From assembly GCA_014730275.1 (NCBI GenBank), contig WJIL01000083.1, forward strand, positions 1 through 37,523: a stretch of DNA of 37,523 bases, in the 5' to 3' direction. The position numbers and the translations under genes were made by a program. Below are positions 25,088-32,686 of this stretch, in pieces (the stretch's first letter is position 1; each line of letters starts with the position of its first letter). Below the pieces are notes generated by a model. That model had not been told where the DNA came from, did no database searches, and saw nothing but the letters and a program-made list of their open reading frames with translations. Origin of the DNA: Candidatus Lokiarchaeota archaeon. Lineage in GTDB: Archaea; Asgardarchaeota; Thorarchaeia; Thorarchaeales; Thorarchaeaceae.

Positions 25088-26518
25088 ATGAATATCAAAG
25101 ATAGGCTGATTGAAATAGTCGGATCAAAATATGTCACAGATAACCTGGCTGACCGATACATCTATTCTTTTGATATGACCGAGAATCCAGGTCATCAACC
25201 TGATTTTATTGTCATGCCGGACACTGTCTATGAGATACAAGCAATTGTTAATTTGGCTAATGAAACATTAACTCCCTTGATTCCATACGTAACTGGACAG
25301 AGTGTGGGTGGGCTTACTATTCCTCAGGTTGAAGGAGCTGTTATTGTTGACCTGAAGCGGATGAATCGGGTTATTGAAATCGATCGGGACGCGATGTACG
25401 TTCTTGTGGAACCCGGAGTCACATTTGGTCATTTGAAGCGAGCACTGGAAACCGAGTGTCCGGAATTTAGATACACTTACCCCCTCGCCCCTCCATACAC
25501 ATCGGTAGTAGCAAATGCCCTTCTCCAGGGGCTTTGCGACCTTTCAACTCAACACGGCGCGATGGCTGACTTCATCAATGGGCTTGAAGCTGTTCTGCCA
25601 ACTGGTGAAGTTGTTCAAATTGGTTCGGGAATCTTAGGCGAAAGCAACTGGTTTGGGCGGTACCCTCTTCCTGATCTTGTAGGTCTTTTCTCAGGCTGGC
25701 AAGGAACGAGTGGTATCGTTACGAAGATGGCTCTGAAAATCTGGCCCAAGCCTGAGCATAAGAAACATGCCGCCTTGTTCACTGTTGGAGAACGAGAGAC
25801 AACAACTCTTCTCAAGCAGATTGCTTCAAGTCAAGTTCTTGAGGATGCTGACTGCATGTCTATTTCTATCGTGAAGATGCTTCTTGGAGCTGAATATCCT
25901 GTCAACGCCCTAGAAGGCGAACCAGACTATGGAACCGTGCTAGCTGTGTCTGGAAATACTGAAGTGGAAGTTTCAGAGAAGATGGCGGTAATCGAGGCAT
26001 TTGTGAAAAAGGCAAACCAGCATGGAGAGAAGCATCTCCTCGTAGACTGGGACACTGTAAGCAAGATGATGGGGTCCCAGGCAGAATCATGGATTGATTT
26101 TCCGTCAGACGCATTCAAGGTCCTGACTGAATTTGATGGCCTCACGTGGTGCGGCACCTATATTCATCCAAAGCATTGGGGAGAAGCCTTGACGGGCGGC
26201 CGTTCTATTGTTGAGAAATATGGTTTTGAATTGATGGCATTCCTGAAACCAATGAACGGAATGCATTTTGCAGAGTTCAAATTCATCATCCGATTCAAGA
26301 AAGAATCACACATTGTGGAGAAGGTTAGGAAATGCAATGATGAGCTCTTGGATTTTGCTCTGGGTTTGGGAGCGATTCCGTACAAAACGCCTGTTTGGGC
26401 TGCAAGGAAGCTCCAGAGGAGGATTGATTCGGGCTACCTCAAATTGCTGAGAAGGCTCCGTAGATTCCTTGACCCAAATGGCATCATGAATCCTGGACGA
26501 TGGGCCATAGATAGTTAG
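25088..26518 (+). CDS. GlcD-like FAD-linked oxidoreductase
   Basis: This 476-aa flavoprotein is of the vanillyl-alcohol-oxidase/GlcD type. The PCMH FAD-binding domain (about 36-225) shows F-I-V-M-P-D-T-V-Y-E-I, V-T-G-Q-S-V-G-G (pyrophosphate loop, about 68-75), V-E-P-G-V-T-F-G-H-L and G-W-Q-G-T-S-G-I-V-T-K-M-A-L-K-I-W-P-K-P. The C-terminal FAD-oxidase domain ends in the family's R-R-F-L-D-P-N-G-I-M-N-P-G-R-W. Relatives oxidise 2-hydroxy acids (glycolate, D-lactate) or alkyl-glycerone ethers and pass electrons to a CCG-type iron-sulfur partner. None is adjacent, but such a protein is encoded at 30261. Coupling with an SCP2-like gene hints at a lipid-like substrate, closer to alkylglycerone-phosphate-synthase relatives; this is inference. 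Confidence 0.88.
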   Translation: MNIKDRLIEIVGSKYVTDNLADRYIYSFDMTENPGHQPDFIVMPDTVYEIQAIVNLANETLTPLIPYVTGQSVGGLTIPQVEGAVIVDLKRMNRVIEIDRDAMYVLVEPGVTFGHLKRALETECPEFRYTYPLAPPYTSVVANALLQGLCDLSTQHGAMADFINGLEAVLPTGEVVQIGSGILGESNWFGRYPLPDLVGLFSGWQGTSGIVTKMALKIWPKPEHKKHAALFTVGERETTTLLKQIASSQVLEDADCMSISIVKMLLGAEYPVNALEGEPDYGTVLAVSGNTEVEVSEKMAVIEAFVKKANQHGEKHLLVDWDTVSKMMGSQAESWIDFPSDAFKVLTEFDGLTWCGTYIHPKHWGEALTGGRSIVEKYGFELMAFLKPMNGMHFAEFKFIIRFKKESHIVEKVRKCNDELLDFALGLGAIPYKTPVWAARKLQRRIDSGYLKLLRRLRRFLDPNGIMNPGRWAIDS

Positions 26519-26548
26519 ATTGGGTGCCTTGGCGCTGATTCATGAGAT

Positions 26549-27886
26549 TCATTTGTTCGCCTTCTGCGTAACTTCTTTCTTCATCTCAGCTTCACAGGGA
26601 TTTTCTGGTTGCTCATAGTGGGCGTCTTCGCTAGATCCAAGTATGTGTGGATCAAATGCATCCCCATCTGCTGGCAATTCACCGGCATTCAAGAGACTCC
26701 ATTTAACTGCAAGGGGCCCAATAGCTTCCAATGCCATCGTAGATAACGCAACAACTCCCAAGAGCAGGCTCCCAATAGTCGCAGCTTCTCCTCCCAGTGA
26801 AACGAATTGTTCCTCAATTATGAATGATAATCCTAGCGCTACCCCTGCTTGACAGAATAGGCAGGTCCCAAGGTATTCCTTAGTTACCTGTGACTCCTTC
26901 ATGAGGGTTGCACCCACGCGTGCTCCAATGTATTTTGCACCCGTTCGAACTACCAGATACAAAATCGCTACTACTAGAATGGAGATTAGAGTTGTCGAAA
27001 CCGTCAAGAGATGAGCCATTCTTGCTCCTACCATAGCAAAGAACAGCATTATGATTGGGGACATTATCTTCTGCATGAGATGAGGAACAGTTTCTGCATC
27101 ACTAGGGAGCCGTTTGCTAACTACGTACCCAAAAACCATCGCGGCGAAAATATCGCTGAATTCCAAGGCGTGTACGATGCCCACCAGCAGAATCACTACA
27201 CCTATTTCTGCTTCCAGAATGCTGGCACGATCAGGTTCATACTCAGTAATCCTTGCAAACAACAGACCAAATACACCGCCAATCAATGCAGCACCCAGAA
27301 TCTTGGCGAGGGGAACAAGGAGAATATACAATAGAGGACCTGTAGCAGAATTGTAGATCCATAATGCATACGCAATGGCAGAGTTGGTGAGAATAATGGC
27401 GGCTATATCGTCGGCGGCAAGCACAAACATTAGCGAGGATGTCAATGGACCTTTGCACTCACCCTCCCAAATGACATCAGCGGTTGCAGCAGGTGCGGTG
27501 GCGCTTGCGACGGCACCGAAAAGAAACGCCCAGTGCAATTTACTAACAAAGAAGTACGTTACAATGCTGACAAGCAAGAAAGTTGCGGTGGCCTCGATGA
27601 TAACAACGACGGAGAGCTTTTTTATCCGATTGCCTAGATTCCCATGATGCAATTCTTGACCAATATTATAGCCAATAAGACCCAGGGCAAGAGGTACTAC
27701 CATATTTAGAAATCGTACTGCGTCGTTTGTGAAAATTCCAACTAGACCGAGAATAATCCCTGCAATCATGAATCCTAAGGTTTGAGGAATTCCGATTCTT
27801 CTCAGTATTGTTGCTCCGACATAAGCTAAGACAATCGCGGCTCCAATTATCAAAAGAGGGTTTGTCCAGAGAGAGTGCTGTAACAT
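26549..27886 (-). CDS. CPA2-family cation/proton antiporter
   Basis: This 445-aa Na+(K+)/H+ exchanger-type protein (PF00999) has twelve or thirteen TM segments. The first half reads Y-V-G-A-T-I-L-R-R-I-G-I-P-Q-T-L-G-F-M-I-A-G-I-I-L-G, split here at the usual TM1-TM2 gap. A-T-A-P-A-A-T-A-D-V (about 131-140) is the crossed-helix region, and A-A-D-D-I-A-A-I (about 155-162) holds the ion-binding acidic pair of electrogenic members. The C-terminal tail is polar and lacks the KTN/TrkA domain of Kef proteins. A minus-strand TATA-like box lies about 25 nt before the ATG, consistent with a nearly leaderless transcript. GAGATGAT before the ATG could alternatively act as a Shine-Dalgarno site. It is convergent with the FAD gene. 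Confidence 0.9.
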   Translation of the reverse strand: MLQHSLWTNPLLIIGAAIVLAYVGATILRRIGIPQTLGFMIAGIILGLVGIFTNDAVRFLNMVVPLALGLIGYNIGQELHHGNLGNRIKKLSVVVIIEATATFLLVSIVTYFFVSKLHWAFLFGAVASATAPAATADVIWEGECKGPLTSSLMFVLAADDIAAIILTNSAIAYALWIYNSATGPLLYILLVPLAKILGAALIGGVFGLLFARITEYEPDRASILEAEIGVVILLVGIVHALEFSDIFAAMVFGYVVSKRLPSDAETVPHLMQKIMSPIIMLFFAMVGARMAHLLTVSTTLISILVVAILYLVVRTGAKYIGARVGATLMKESQVTKEYLGTCLFCQAGVALGLSFIIEEQFVSLGGEAATIGSLLLGVVALSTMALEAIGPLAVKWSLLNAGELPADGDAFDPHILGSSEDAHYEQPENPCEAEMKKEVTQKANK

Positions 27887-27906
27887 TTTATCATCTCTAC
27901 GTCGAT

Positions 27907-27919
27907 TTTAATTAATATA
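27907..27919 (-). promoter_or_regulatory. Candidate TATA box of the cation/proton antiporter
   Basis: On the minus strand TATATTAATTAAA sits centred about 26 nt upstream of the antiporter ATG at 27886. That would put the transcription start at or within a few bases of the start codon. The rest of the 295-nt spacer up to 28181 holds no supported gene; the 69-codon minus-strand frame in it lacks protein character. Confidence 0.45.
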
Positions 27920-28181
27920 TGTAATTACAAACTATGACCAATTTTAAGGTTTTACCAATGAACTCTAGCAGGTCATATGATTAGTTCAAAGAATGAAGAG
28001 ATTACTACCTGCCTTGGAGAAGAATCGTCAAAGGAATATCGAGTTATTGTACTTTCATTTCCTTTTGTATTTATGAGTGATTTAGTTTTGGTCTGGCATC
28101 GTGATGAAATATGCCGATTGGGAGAATAGCCAAATTCCTTAATAGCTTTCACTCTGTTCCTAATGAAAGAAGGTCTGGTCA

Positions 28182-28580
28182 TTGATTTCCCAAGATGAGC
28201 TCAAAGAGAAAACCATAGAGCTTGCTCCAGAACACATTGATTTGATAGTGGTATTCGGGTCTCAAGCTCGAGGAACAGCAACTGAAATGAGTGATTTGGA
28301 CATCGCAATTGGTGCAAGCGGCCTAGACCGACATGAGCGATTTGATCTTCGACTGCGTGCAATTTCTCAATTTGAAGGCCCTCTACAAGATGTAGATGTT
28401 GTGTTAATGCAGGACATAAACTGGACTTTGAAATATAGAATTGCTCGTGATGGAAAAGTCCTATACGACAGAACAGGAAACGAGTGGGCATATTTTGTTG
28501 AGAGGGTGCTGAAATATTATCCAGATTATAGAATCTTTGAGGAACGTTTTCTTAAGGAGTCTTTGGAGGGAGCTAGATAA
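28182..28580 (+). CDS. MNT-type nucleotidyltransferase (MntA-like antitoxin), intact
   Basis: This 132-aa minimal nucleotidyltransferase has the full active site: G26-S27-Q-A-R-G with G-S-x(10)-D38-L-D40 and the third carboxylate D72 in Q-D-V-D-V-V-L. In HepT/MntA modules this enzyme AMPylates the toxin's Tyr and neutralises it. The C-terminal 40 residues (V-E-R-V-L-K-Y-Y-P-D-Y-R) are helical and extend past the minimal fold. The start is TTG 28182, with AAGGTC upstream. The stop abuts the HEPN start (TAA then TTG), giving tight coupling. Gene order is MNT first, the reverse of the degenerate pair at 22465-23249. Confidence 0.87.
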   Translation: MISQDELKEKTIELAPEHIDLIVVFGSQARGTATEMSDLDIAIGASGLDRHERFDLRLRAISQFEGPLQDVDVVLMQDINWTLKYRIARDGKVLYDRTGNEWAYFVERVLKYYPDYRIFEERFLKESLEGAR

Positions 28581-29015
28581 TTGGCTATTGATGAAATCAT
28601 CGTTAAGAGAAGATTGGCTTCAAATCTGGAAGAGTGTCAGTTCATTCAGCAGCTGGAAGAGATGACTCATGATGAGTTCATTGGTGACGGACGAAATCTA
28701 AGGGCCTCAGCAAAAGCAATAGAGAATATCAGTCAGTTAATAGTAGACATTGGCAGTCACATAATCGCTCAGAGTAACTGGGGCATTCCCGAGACTTACA
28801 AAGAGGCTATTGAACTGCTAGGAACTCATAGGGTGATTCCGAAGAACCTCACTAAGAATCTAAAGAACTTGGTCTCGTTGAGAAATATCTTTGTTCACCG
28901 ATACATAGATGCTGACTATGATATCCTTTGGAGCTCTTTGGAAAGAGTATTATCAGATGCTCGCTCGTTTGTGTCCTTCATAAGAGAATACTTGGATCAA
29001 AAACAGTCATTATAA
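28581..29015 (+). CDS. HEPN toxin (HepT/DUF86 family), intact
   Basis: This 144-aa helical HEPN protein carries the complete R-x(4)-H-x-Y motif as R101-N-I-F-V-H106-R-Y108, so it can be an active ribonuclease and has the Tyr target for AMPylation. Upstream helices contain N-L-R-A-S-A-K-A-I-E-N-I (about 39-50), the usual DUF86 pattern before the motif, and I-P-K-N-L-T-K-N-L-K-N-L-V-S-L-R. The start is TTG 28581, with GGAGGGAG inside the MNT gene as a strong Shine-Dalgarno site. It is convergent with the membrane protein at 29884-29051. Confidence 0.87.
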   Translation: MAIDEIIVKRRLASNLEECQFIQQLEEMTHDEFIGDGRNLRASAKAIENISQLIVDIGSHIIAQSNWGIPETYKEAIELLGTHRVIPKNLTKNLKNLVSLRNIFVHRYIDADYDILWSSLERVLSDARSFVSFIREYLDQKQSL

Positions 29016-29050
29016 GATTCAGCTTGGAAACAACCACGTAGAATCGAAAT

Positions 29051-29884
29051 TCAGTAACTACTATTCTCTATCGTGTGCAGAACTGGATAGATGATGAAAG
29101 CGGTACCAATTATGTATAGGAGAAAAGAGGGATTCCAGAAATAGAGATAGGTTGGGCCAACAAATAGGAGGAATCCAACCGCAATCAGCATTCGGTAATG
29201 AGAGGGCATAAGGCGGATTGTATCAGAAACCTTCTGGACTGCACTTGGAGTCAATGCTTGAATCATCATTCCCACTGTTGAAACTAAGCACCAGACGATG
29301 GGCAAAATGCTCATAGAGTTAACAGATGGAATCCAGCTAGGAAACCAGAATGCACCTGCAACTTGAAGAGTTATGAAAAGAGTAACTATGCCAATGACCA
29401 AGACATAGGCGGAAAGTAGATACACCCAAGAGGCATTCTTGGTTTCTGGATTACGCATCGCTGTCAATACGACCCATCCTAGCAAAACTAGAACAACATA
29501 GCCAAAGCCGTATATGAACATAGTTGCCTTGCTCACTTTCACAACGGCTTCACCCAACGATAGTATTCTTGCAAGCTCTGGGTCAGTGAGGTTGCTTGAT
29601 GGGAAAAAAACGGTGGCAACAGTTGGAAGAAACATGAATAACAACCAGATTGCTGCTGCAAATTTGCGGGTTGAAACATCTAGTAGGTCTGAGATACTTG
29701 AGGCAGCTTTGTACATACCCGTACCTCCGAAAAAGCAATAGATTACGGATAGGGCCGCAGCTATGGTCTGGAGAAGGATTGACACGCTGTCCCACCACAT
29801 GATTGTGATGAATATCAGACTGACTACTATAACACCGGGCCATTCTTTTGGTTGATTTGTGCTTCTGCTCAACTGGCGACTCAC
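29051..29884 (-). CDS. Polytopic membrane protein, unknown function
   Basis: This 277-aa protein has about eight TM segments (near 17-35, 37-55, 75-96, 118-145, 155-180, 190-212, 225-245 and 250-268). It has few charged residues in the helices and a short external loop with F-P-S-S-N-L-T-D-P-E-L-A. No catalytic or transport motif is recognised. GTG 29884 is preferred to GTG 29896 because AAAGGTG lies about nine bases upstream of it and includes the 29896 codon itself. It stands alone: convergent with the HEPN gene on one side, with a 376-nt gene-free stretch on the other. Confidence 0.6.
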   Translation of the reverse strand: MSRQLSRSTNQPKEWPGVIVVSLIFITIMWWDSVSILLQTIAAALSVIYCFFGGTGMYKAASSISDLLDVSTRKFAAAIWLLFMFLPTVATVFFPSSNLTDPELARILSLGEAVVKVSKATMFIYGFGYVVLVLLGWVVLTAMRNPETKNASWVYLLSAYVLVIGIVTLFITLQVAGAFWFPSWIPSVNSMSILPIVWCLVSTVGMMIQALTPSAVQKVSDTIRLMPSHYRMLIAVGFLLFVGPTYLYFWNPSFLLYIIGTAFIIYPVLHTIENSSY

Positions 29885-30009
29885 CTGGGCGTGCACCTTT
29901 CAATTATCGCGGTTTCCACAAATCGCAGCTCCAAACCTCATGCGGTGGCAAGCATATGAGGAGTGGGCAACAAAGGGTGGACCATGTAAACTGATAGATG
30001 CAAGATAAC

Positions 30010-30021
30010 CCTATAAGCTCT
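30010..30021 (+). repeat. Direct repeat, copy 1 (TATA-type 12-mer)
   Basis: CCTATAAGCTCT here is identical to 30230-30241, 220 nt downstream. It contains a TATAAG core, so it may be an alternative or upstream promoter for the same gene. Confidence 0.4.
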
Positions 30022-30229
30022 TGTTGTGTAAACTACTATTTCTTCTCCCACAGAAATCCTTGTTTGTCTTTCTTACCTTTGGTGTGTTGGAAACGAAGCG
30101 TGGAGAATGAGGACCCAGACAGTATTATGTAATTCACTAGGTAGCTAGCATCTTTCCACTAACTTTCTAGACTGATTCTAATTCCGACAATTCCCCCTCC
30201 GATTTGAGACTGTCATAACAGAGACAACT

Positions 30230-30241
30230 CCTATAAGCTCT
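30230..30241 (+). promoter_or_regulatory. TATA box of the CCG iron-sulfur protein gene (repeat copy 2)
   Basis: TATAAG at 30232-30237 is centred about 26 nt before ATG 30261, which predicts a leaderless mRNA. That agrees with the absence of a Shine-Dalgarno site before this ATG. Confidence 0.55.
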
Positions 30242-30260
30242 CACTAACATTGAGACCGAG

Positions 30261-31403
30261 ATGAACATCCACTCAGATCTTCTTGAACAAGAAGAATGGC
30301 TCCATCGTTGCATCAAATGTAGCACTTGCAAATACATATTCAGGGATTATTCGCCTTCGTGCCCCTCGGGAGAAATGTTCAATTTCGAGTCATTCTATGC
30401 CTCTGGAAGAATCAAGATCGCCCAAGCCCTTGAACAGAGAGAGCTGGAATGGAATCAAGATCTCTTGCTTCCTATTTTCGCATGTCCTCTATGCGGAAAC
30501 TGCGAAGTTCAATGTCAAGCTCCACATCAGGATATCATCGTTGACCTCATGGAAGATTTGAGAAGAAGAGCAGTTGAGAAAATTGGCCCTCTTCCCTCGC
30601 ATTCGCGCTTTGCAAAAAGTGTTGAGAAGAATCATAATCCCTATGGTGAACCTCATCATGACCGATTAACTGCAGAGCAATTGGGCCTTCCTGAGCAAGC
30701 AGATCTGGTCTATTTCATTGGCTGCACATCCACTTATAGGGAACAACAAATAAGTGATGCGACCCTCTCATTGCTTGAGAAAGCAGGGGTTGAATTTACT
30801 GTCATTGACGAATACTGCTGCGGCTCTCCTCTCTTACGAACGGGACAAATGGATTTGACCAAGTCTCTAGCAAAACACAATGTTGAAGCTTTCAATAAAG
30901 CTGAATCAACCAGAATACTCACTTCTTGTGCAGGTTGTTATCGAACTCTGAGCAAGGACTACCCTAAACTAGGATTCACGCCTCCAGAAATAATTCACGT
31001 CACAGAACTTCTATCAGAACTGCTGCATAATGATAGACTCAAACTACGTAGTGGTATTGACACTCGCACGGTAACATATCATGACCCATGCCATCTAGGT
31101 AGGCACTGTGGGGAATATGACTCTCCAAGAGATGTTATTGAATCTCTTCCAGTTGATTTTGTTGAAATGGAAGCGAGCAGGGAAAATGCGTGGTGCTGTG
31201 GGGCAGGCGGAGGAGTGAAAGCAGGTTTCAATGATTTTGCAATTTGGAGTGCAGAGCAGAGAATTCAACATGCAAAGGACGTAGAGGCTGACATTCTTAC
31301 ATCTTCGTGTCCTTTTTGTAAAAGAAATCTAAGCGACGCAAGAAAAGATGGTGATCCTGAAATACTCGACTTGGTGAAGCTTATCGAGCGTATGCTAATA
31401 TGA
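30261..31403 (+). CDS. HdrD/GlcF-like iron-sulfur protein with two CCG domains
   Basis: This 380-aa cytosolic protein has two N-terminal cluster motifs: C17-x-x-C20-x-x-C23...C34-P, and C75-x-x-C78-x-x-C81-x-x-x-C85. Two CCG (cysteine-rich) domains follow: C155...C186-C187-G...C223-x-x-C226, and C277...C312-C313-G...C350-x-x-C353. This is the architecture of HdrD, GlcF and LutA-type electron-transfer subunits; in Hdr the CCG domain binds the noncubane cluster that reduces disulfides. Partner flavoproteins are usually GlcD-like, and one lies 4 kb upstream at 25088. The usual first motif has a C-P pair after a longer spacer, as here. ATG 30261 fits a leaderless start. It is convergent, six bases apart, with a ferredoxin gene. 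Confidence 0.88.
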   Translation: MNIHSDLLEQEEWLHRCIKCSTCKYIFRDYSPSCPSGEMFNFESFYASGRIKIAQALEQRELEWNQDLLLPIFACPLCGNCEVQCQAPHQDIIVDLMEDLRRRAVEKIGPLPSHSRFAKSVEKNHNPYGEPHHDRLTAEQLGLPEQADLVYFIGCTSTYREQQISDATLSLLEKAGVEFTVIDEYCCGSPLLRTGQMDLTKSLAKHNVEAFNKAESTRILTSCAGCYRTLSKDYPKLGFTPPEIIHVTELLSELLHNDRLKLRSGIDTRTVTYHDPCHLGRHCGEYDSPRDVIESLPVDFVEMEASRENAWCCGAGGGVKAGFNDFAIWSAEQRIQHAKDVEADILTSSCPFCKRNLSDARKDGDPEILDLVKLIERMLI

Positions 31404-31409
31404 CGATAG

Positions 31410-31631
31410 TCATACCAATGTGATTGCTTCTTTTGGACATACTTCAACGCAGTCTCCGCACCTTGTACAAAGATCTGTAAATGCTACATCTACCCGCCAG
31501 ACATCTGGATCGTCACTTTCATCATCTGTAGAGTAGAGCAAGAACAAAGCAGGGGCGCAAATCTGCAAGCACTTCTTACATTCTCGGGGGTCGCCGCATT
31601 TGTCGTAGTTGACGACGATATCTGTCTTCAT
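31410..31631 (-). CDS. Small two-cluster ferredoxin
   Basis: This 73-aa protein has C12-x(5)-C18-x-x-C21-x-x-x-C25-A-P and C55-x-x-C58-x-x-C61-x-x-x-C65-P, so it should bind two 4Fe-4S clusters and act as a soluble electron carrier or small subunit. The first motif is unusual: five residues instead of two separate its first two cysteines (C-G-D-P-R-E-C). An acidic loop (D-D-E-S-D-D-P-D) joins the halves. ATG 31631 follows two bases after the TAA of the upstream 4Fe-4S gene, so the two are cotranscribed and translationally coupled. Confidence 0.85.
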   Translation of the reverse strand: MKTDIVVNYDKCGDPRECKKCLQICAPALFLLYSTDDESDDPDVWRVDVAFTDLCTRCGDCVEVCPKEAITLV

Positions 31632-31633
31632 TG

Positions 31634-32518
31634 TTACCACTCGTCCTTGACCGCGGGAACGGCTGTTCTGTCAACCATCTCAATAGCTCCCTCCGGACAC
31701 GTTGTGGCACATAACCCACAACCATAGCACTTCCAAGCATCAATGAAGGGGCGATTCATTGAATCGGTAAATGTTAACGCTCCAAATTGACAGCGTGAAG
31801 CACAAGTACCACAGCCAGTACATTTGGAGAAATCTACCTTTGCAACGTATTCTCCTTTGTATAACGCATTAAGACCATAATCGATGCGAAGCCTCGTAGC
31901 TGCGCACTCAGGATATTCACAGCTGCAAAGAGCAGCGATGTACGGAACCGGGCCAAACCACACAGTGTTGACTCTTCCTCCTCGGTTCATTTTTTCCACG
32001 AAGTCTTTCGCTTCGTCAATGTGCAATCGTTCTGCACCATGCTCCGGGATGTATCTAGGAAGCTTTGGCACCATTTCCGCGAGTGCTCCGAAGGCCAGAC
32101 AGCAGGGATCCTCGATGCCACGAGTCATATGTCTGCAAGCACAGTTGACTTTGAGAATTGGGTCTGCAAGTTCTAGGATGTGCTGAGCGTCCTCAAGCGG
32201 CACCACTTGACCGGGATGCCCTTCAGCTCTCCGTGGATTTCTGCCTTTCAGTGGCTTCTCTTTGGTGAACCAACTGTTGATGTACCATTTGATTGCACGG
32301 CCTACAACTGGAATACTAAACTTGTAGCCCGGTCCCCTAGTTGAAATGCCGAATATCTTCTGGAGATATACCTTCTCAAAGTGTTTCCACAGCTCATAGA
32401 TATATTCGTGAGCCCCGACAGCTTCGGCAGTCTCTTCCAGGTAGTTTTTCGAGTTGAGATACCACTTCTTCCCAGCTCCATGTTTATAGCACCACTCGCA
32501 CATCTTGGTCACCTTCAA
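31634..32518 (-). CDS. Cysteine-rich 4Fe-4S protein with C-terminal dicluster ferredoxin domain
   Basis: This 294-aa protein ends in a standard two-cluster ferredoxin domain: C233-x-x-C236-x-x-C239-x-x-x-C243 and C264-x-x-C267-x-x-C270-x-x-x-C274-P. The N-terminal 220 residues carry more cysteine sites: C7-x-x-C10, C126-x-C128, C139-C140 and C198-x-C200...C205, and could hold another cluster or a redox cofactor. There are no TM segments. It probably passes electrons between a donor and the small ferredoxin encoded two bases downstream. The start context on the minus strand gives a clean ATG after a divergent spacer shared with the small GTPase gene. I do not recognise a named enzyme. Confidence 0.8.
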   Translation of the reverse strand: MKVTKMCEWCYKHGAGKKWYLNSKNYLEETAEAVGAHEYIYELWKHFEKVYLQKIFGISTRGPGYKFSIPVVGRAIKWYINSWFTKEKPLKGRNPRRAEGHPGQVVPLEDAQHILELADPILKVNCACRHMTRGIEDPCCLAFGALAEMVPKLPRYIPEHGAERLHIDEAKDFVEKMNRGGRVNTVWFGPVPYIAALCSCEYPECAATRLRIDYGLNALYKGEYVAKVDFSKCTGCGTCASRCQFGALTFTDSMNRPFIDAWKCYGCGLCATTCPEGAIEMVDRTAVPAVKDEW

Positions 32519-32686
32519 ACCGCAGATTGCAGAATCGTTTGCATTATCCCCTAAATTGCTTTCCCTGAATCAGCATAGGAAGAATCGGACCATTCCCTAG
32601 TCAAGCCGAATCCTCAACTGCACATATGGGCCGAGTTGAAGACAATATGAATAGATTATTAGGTGAACAACTTCAGAAAAAACAGG

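Larger units (their letters stand above)
29885..30260. other. Intergenic region with a duplicated TATA-type element
   Basis: No protein-like frame is present on either strand. The 12-mer CCTATAAGCTCT occurs twice on the plus strand, at 30010-30021 and 30230-30241. The second copy is placed exactly for the iron-sulfur gene at 30261; the first would start transcription near 30039 with no gene until 30261. The stretch between is C/T-rich, with no clear hairpin. Confidence 0.4.

Noticed and set aside
27973-28182. 69-codon minus-strand frame upstream of the intact MNT gene
   Set aside because: Low-complexity polar translation with no motif and no Shine-Dalgarno site; it lies in a promoter region.
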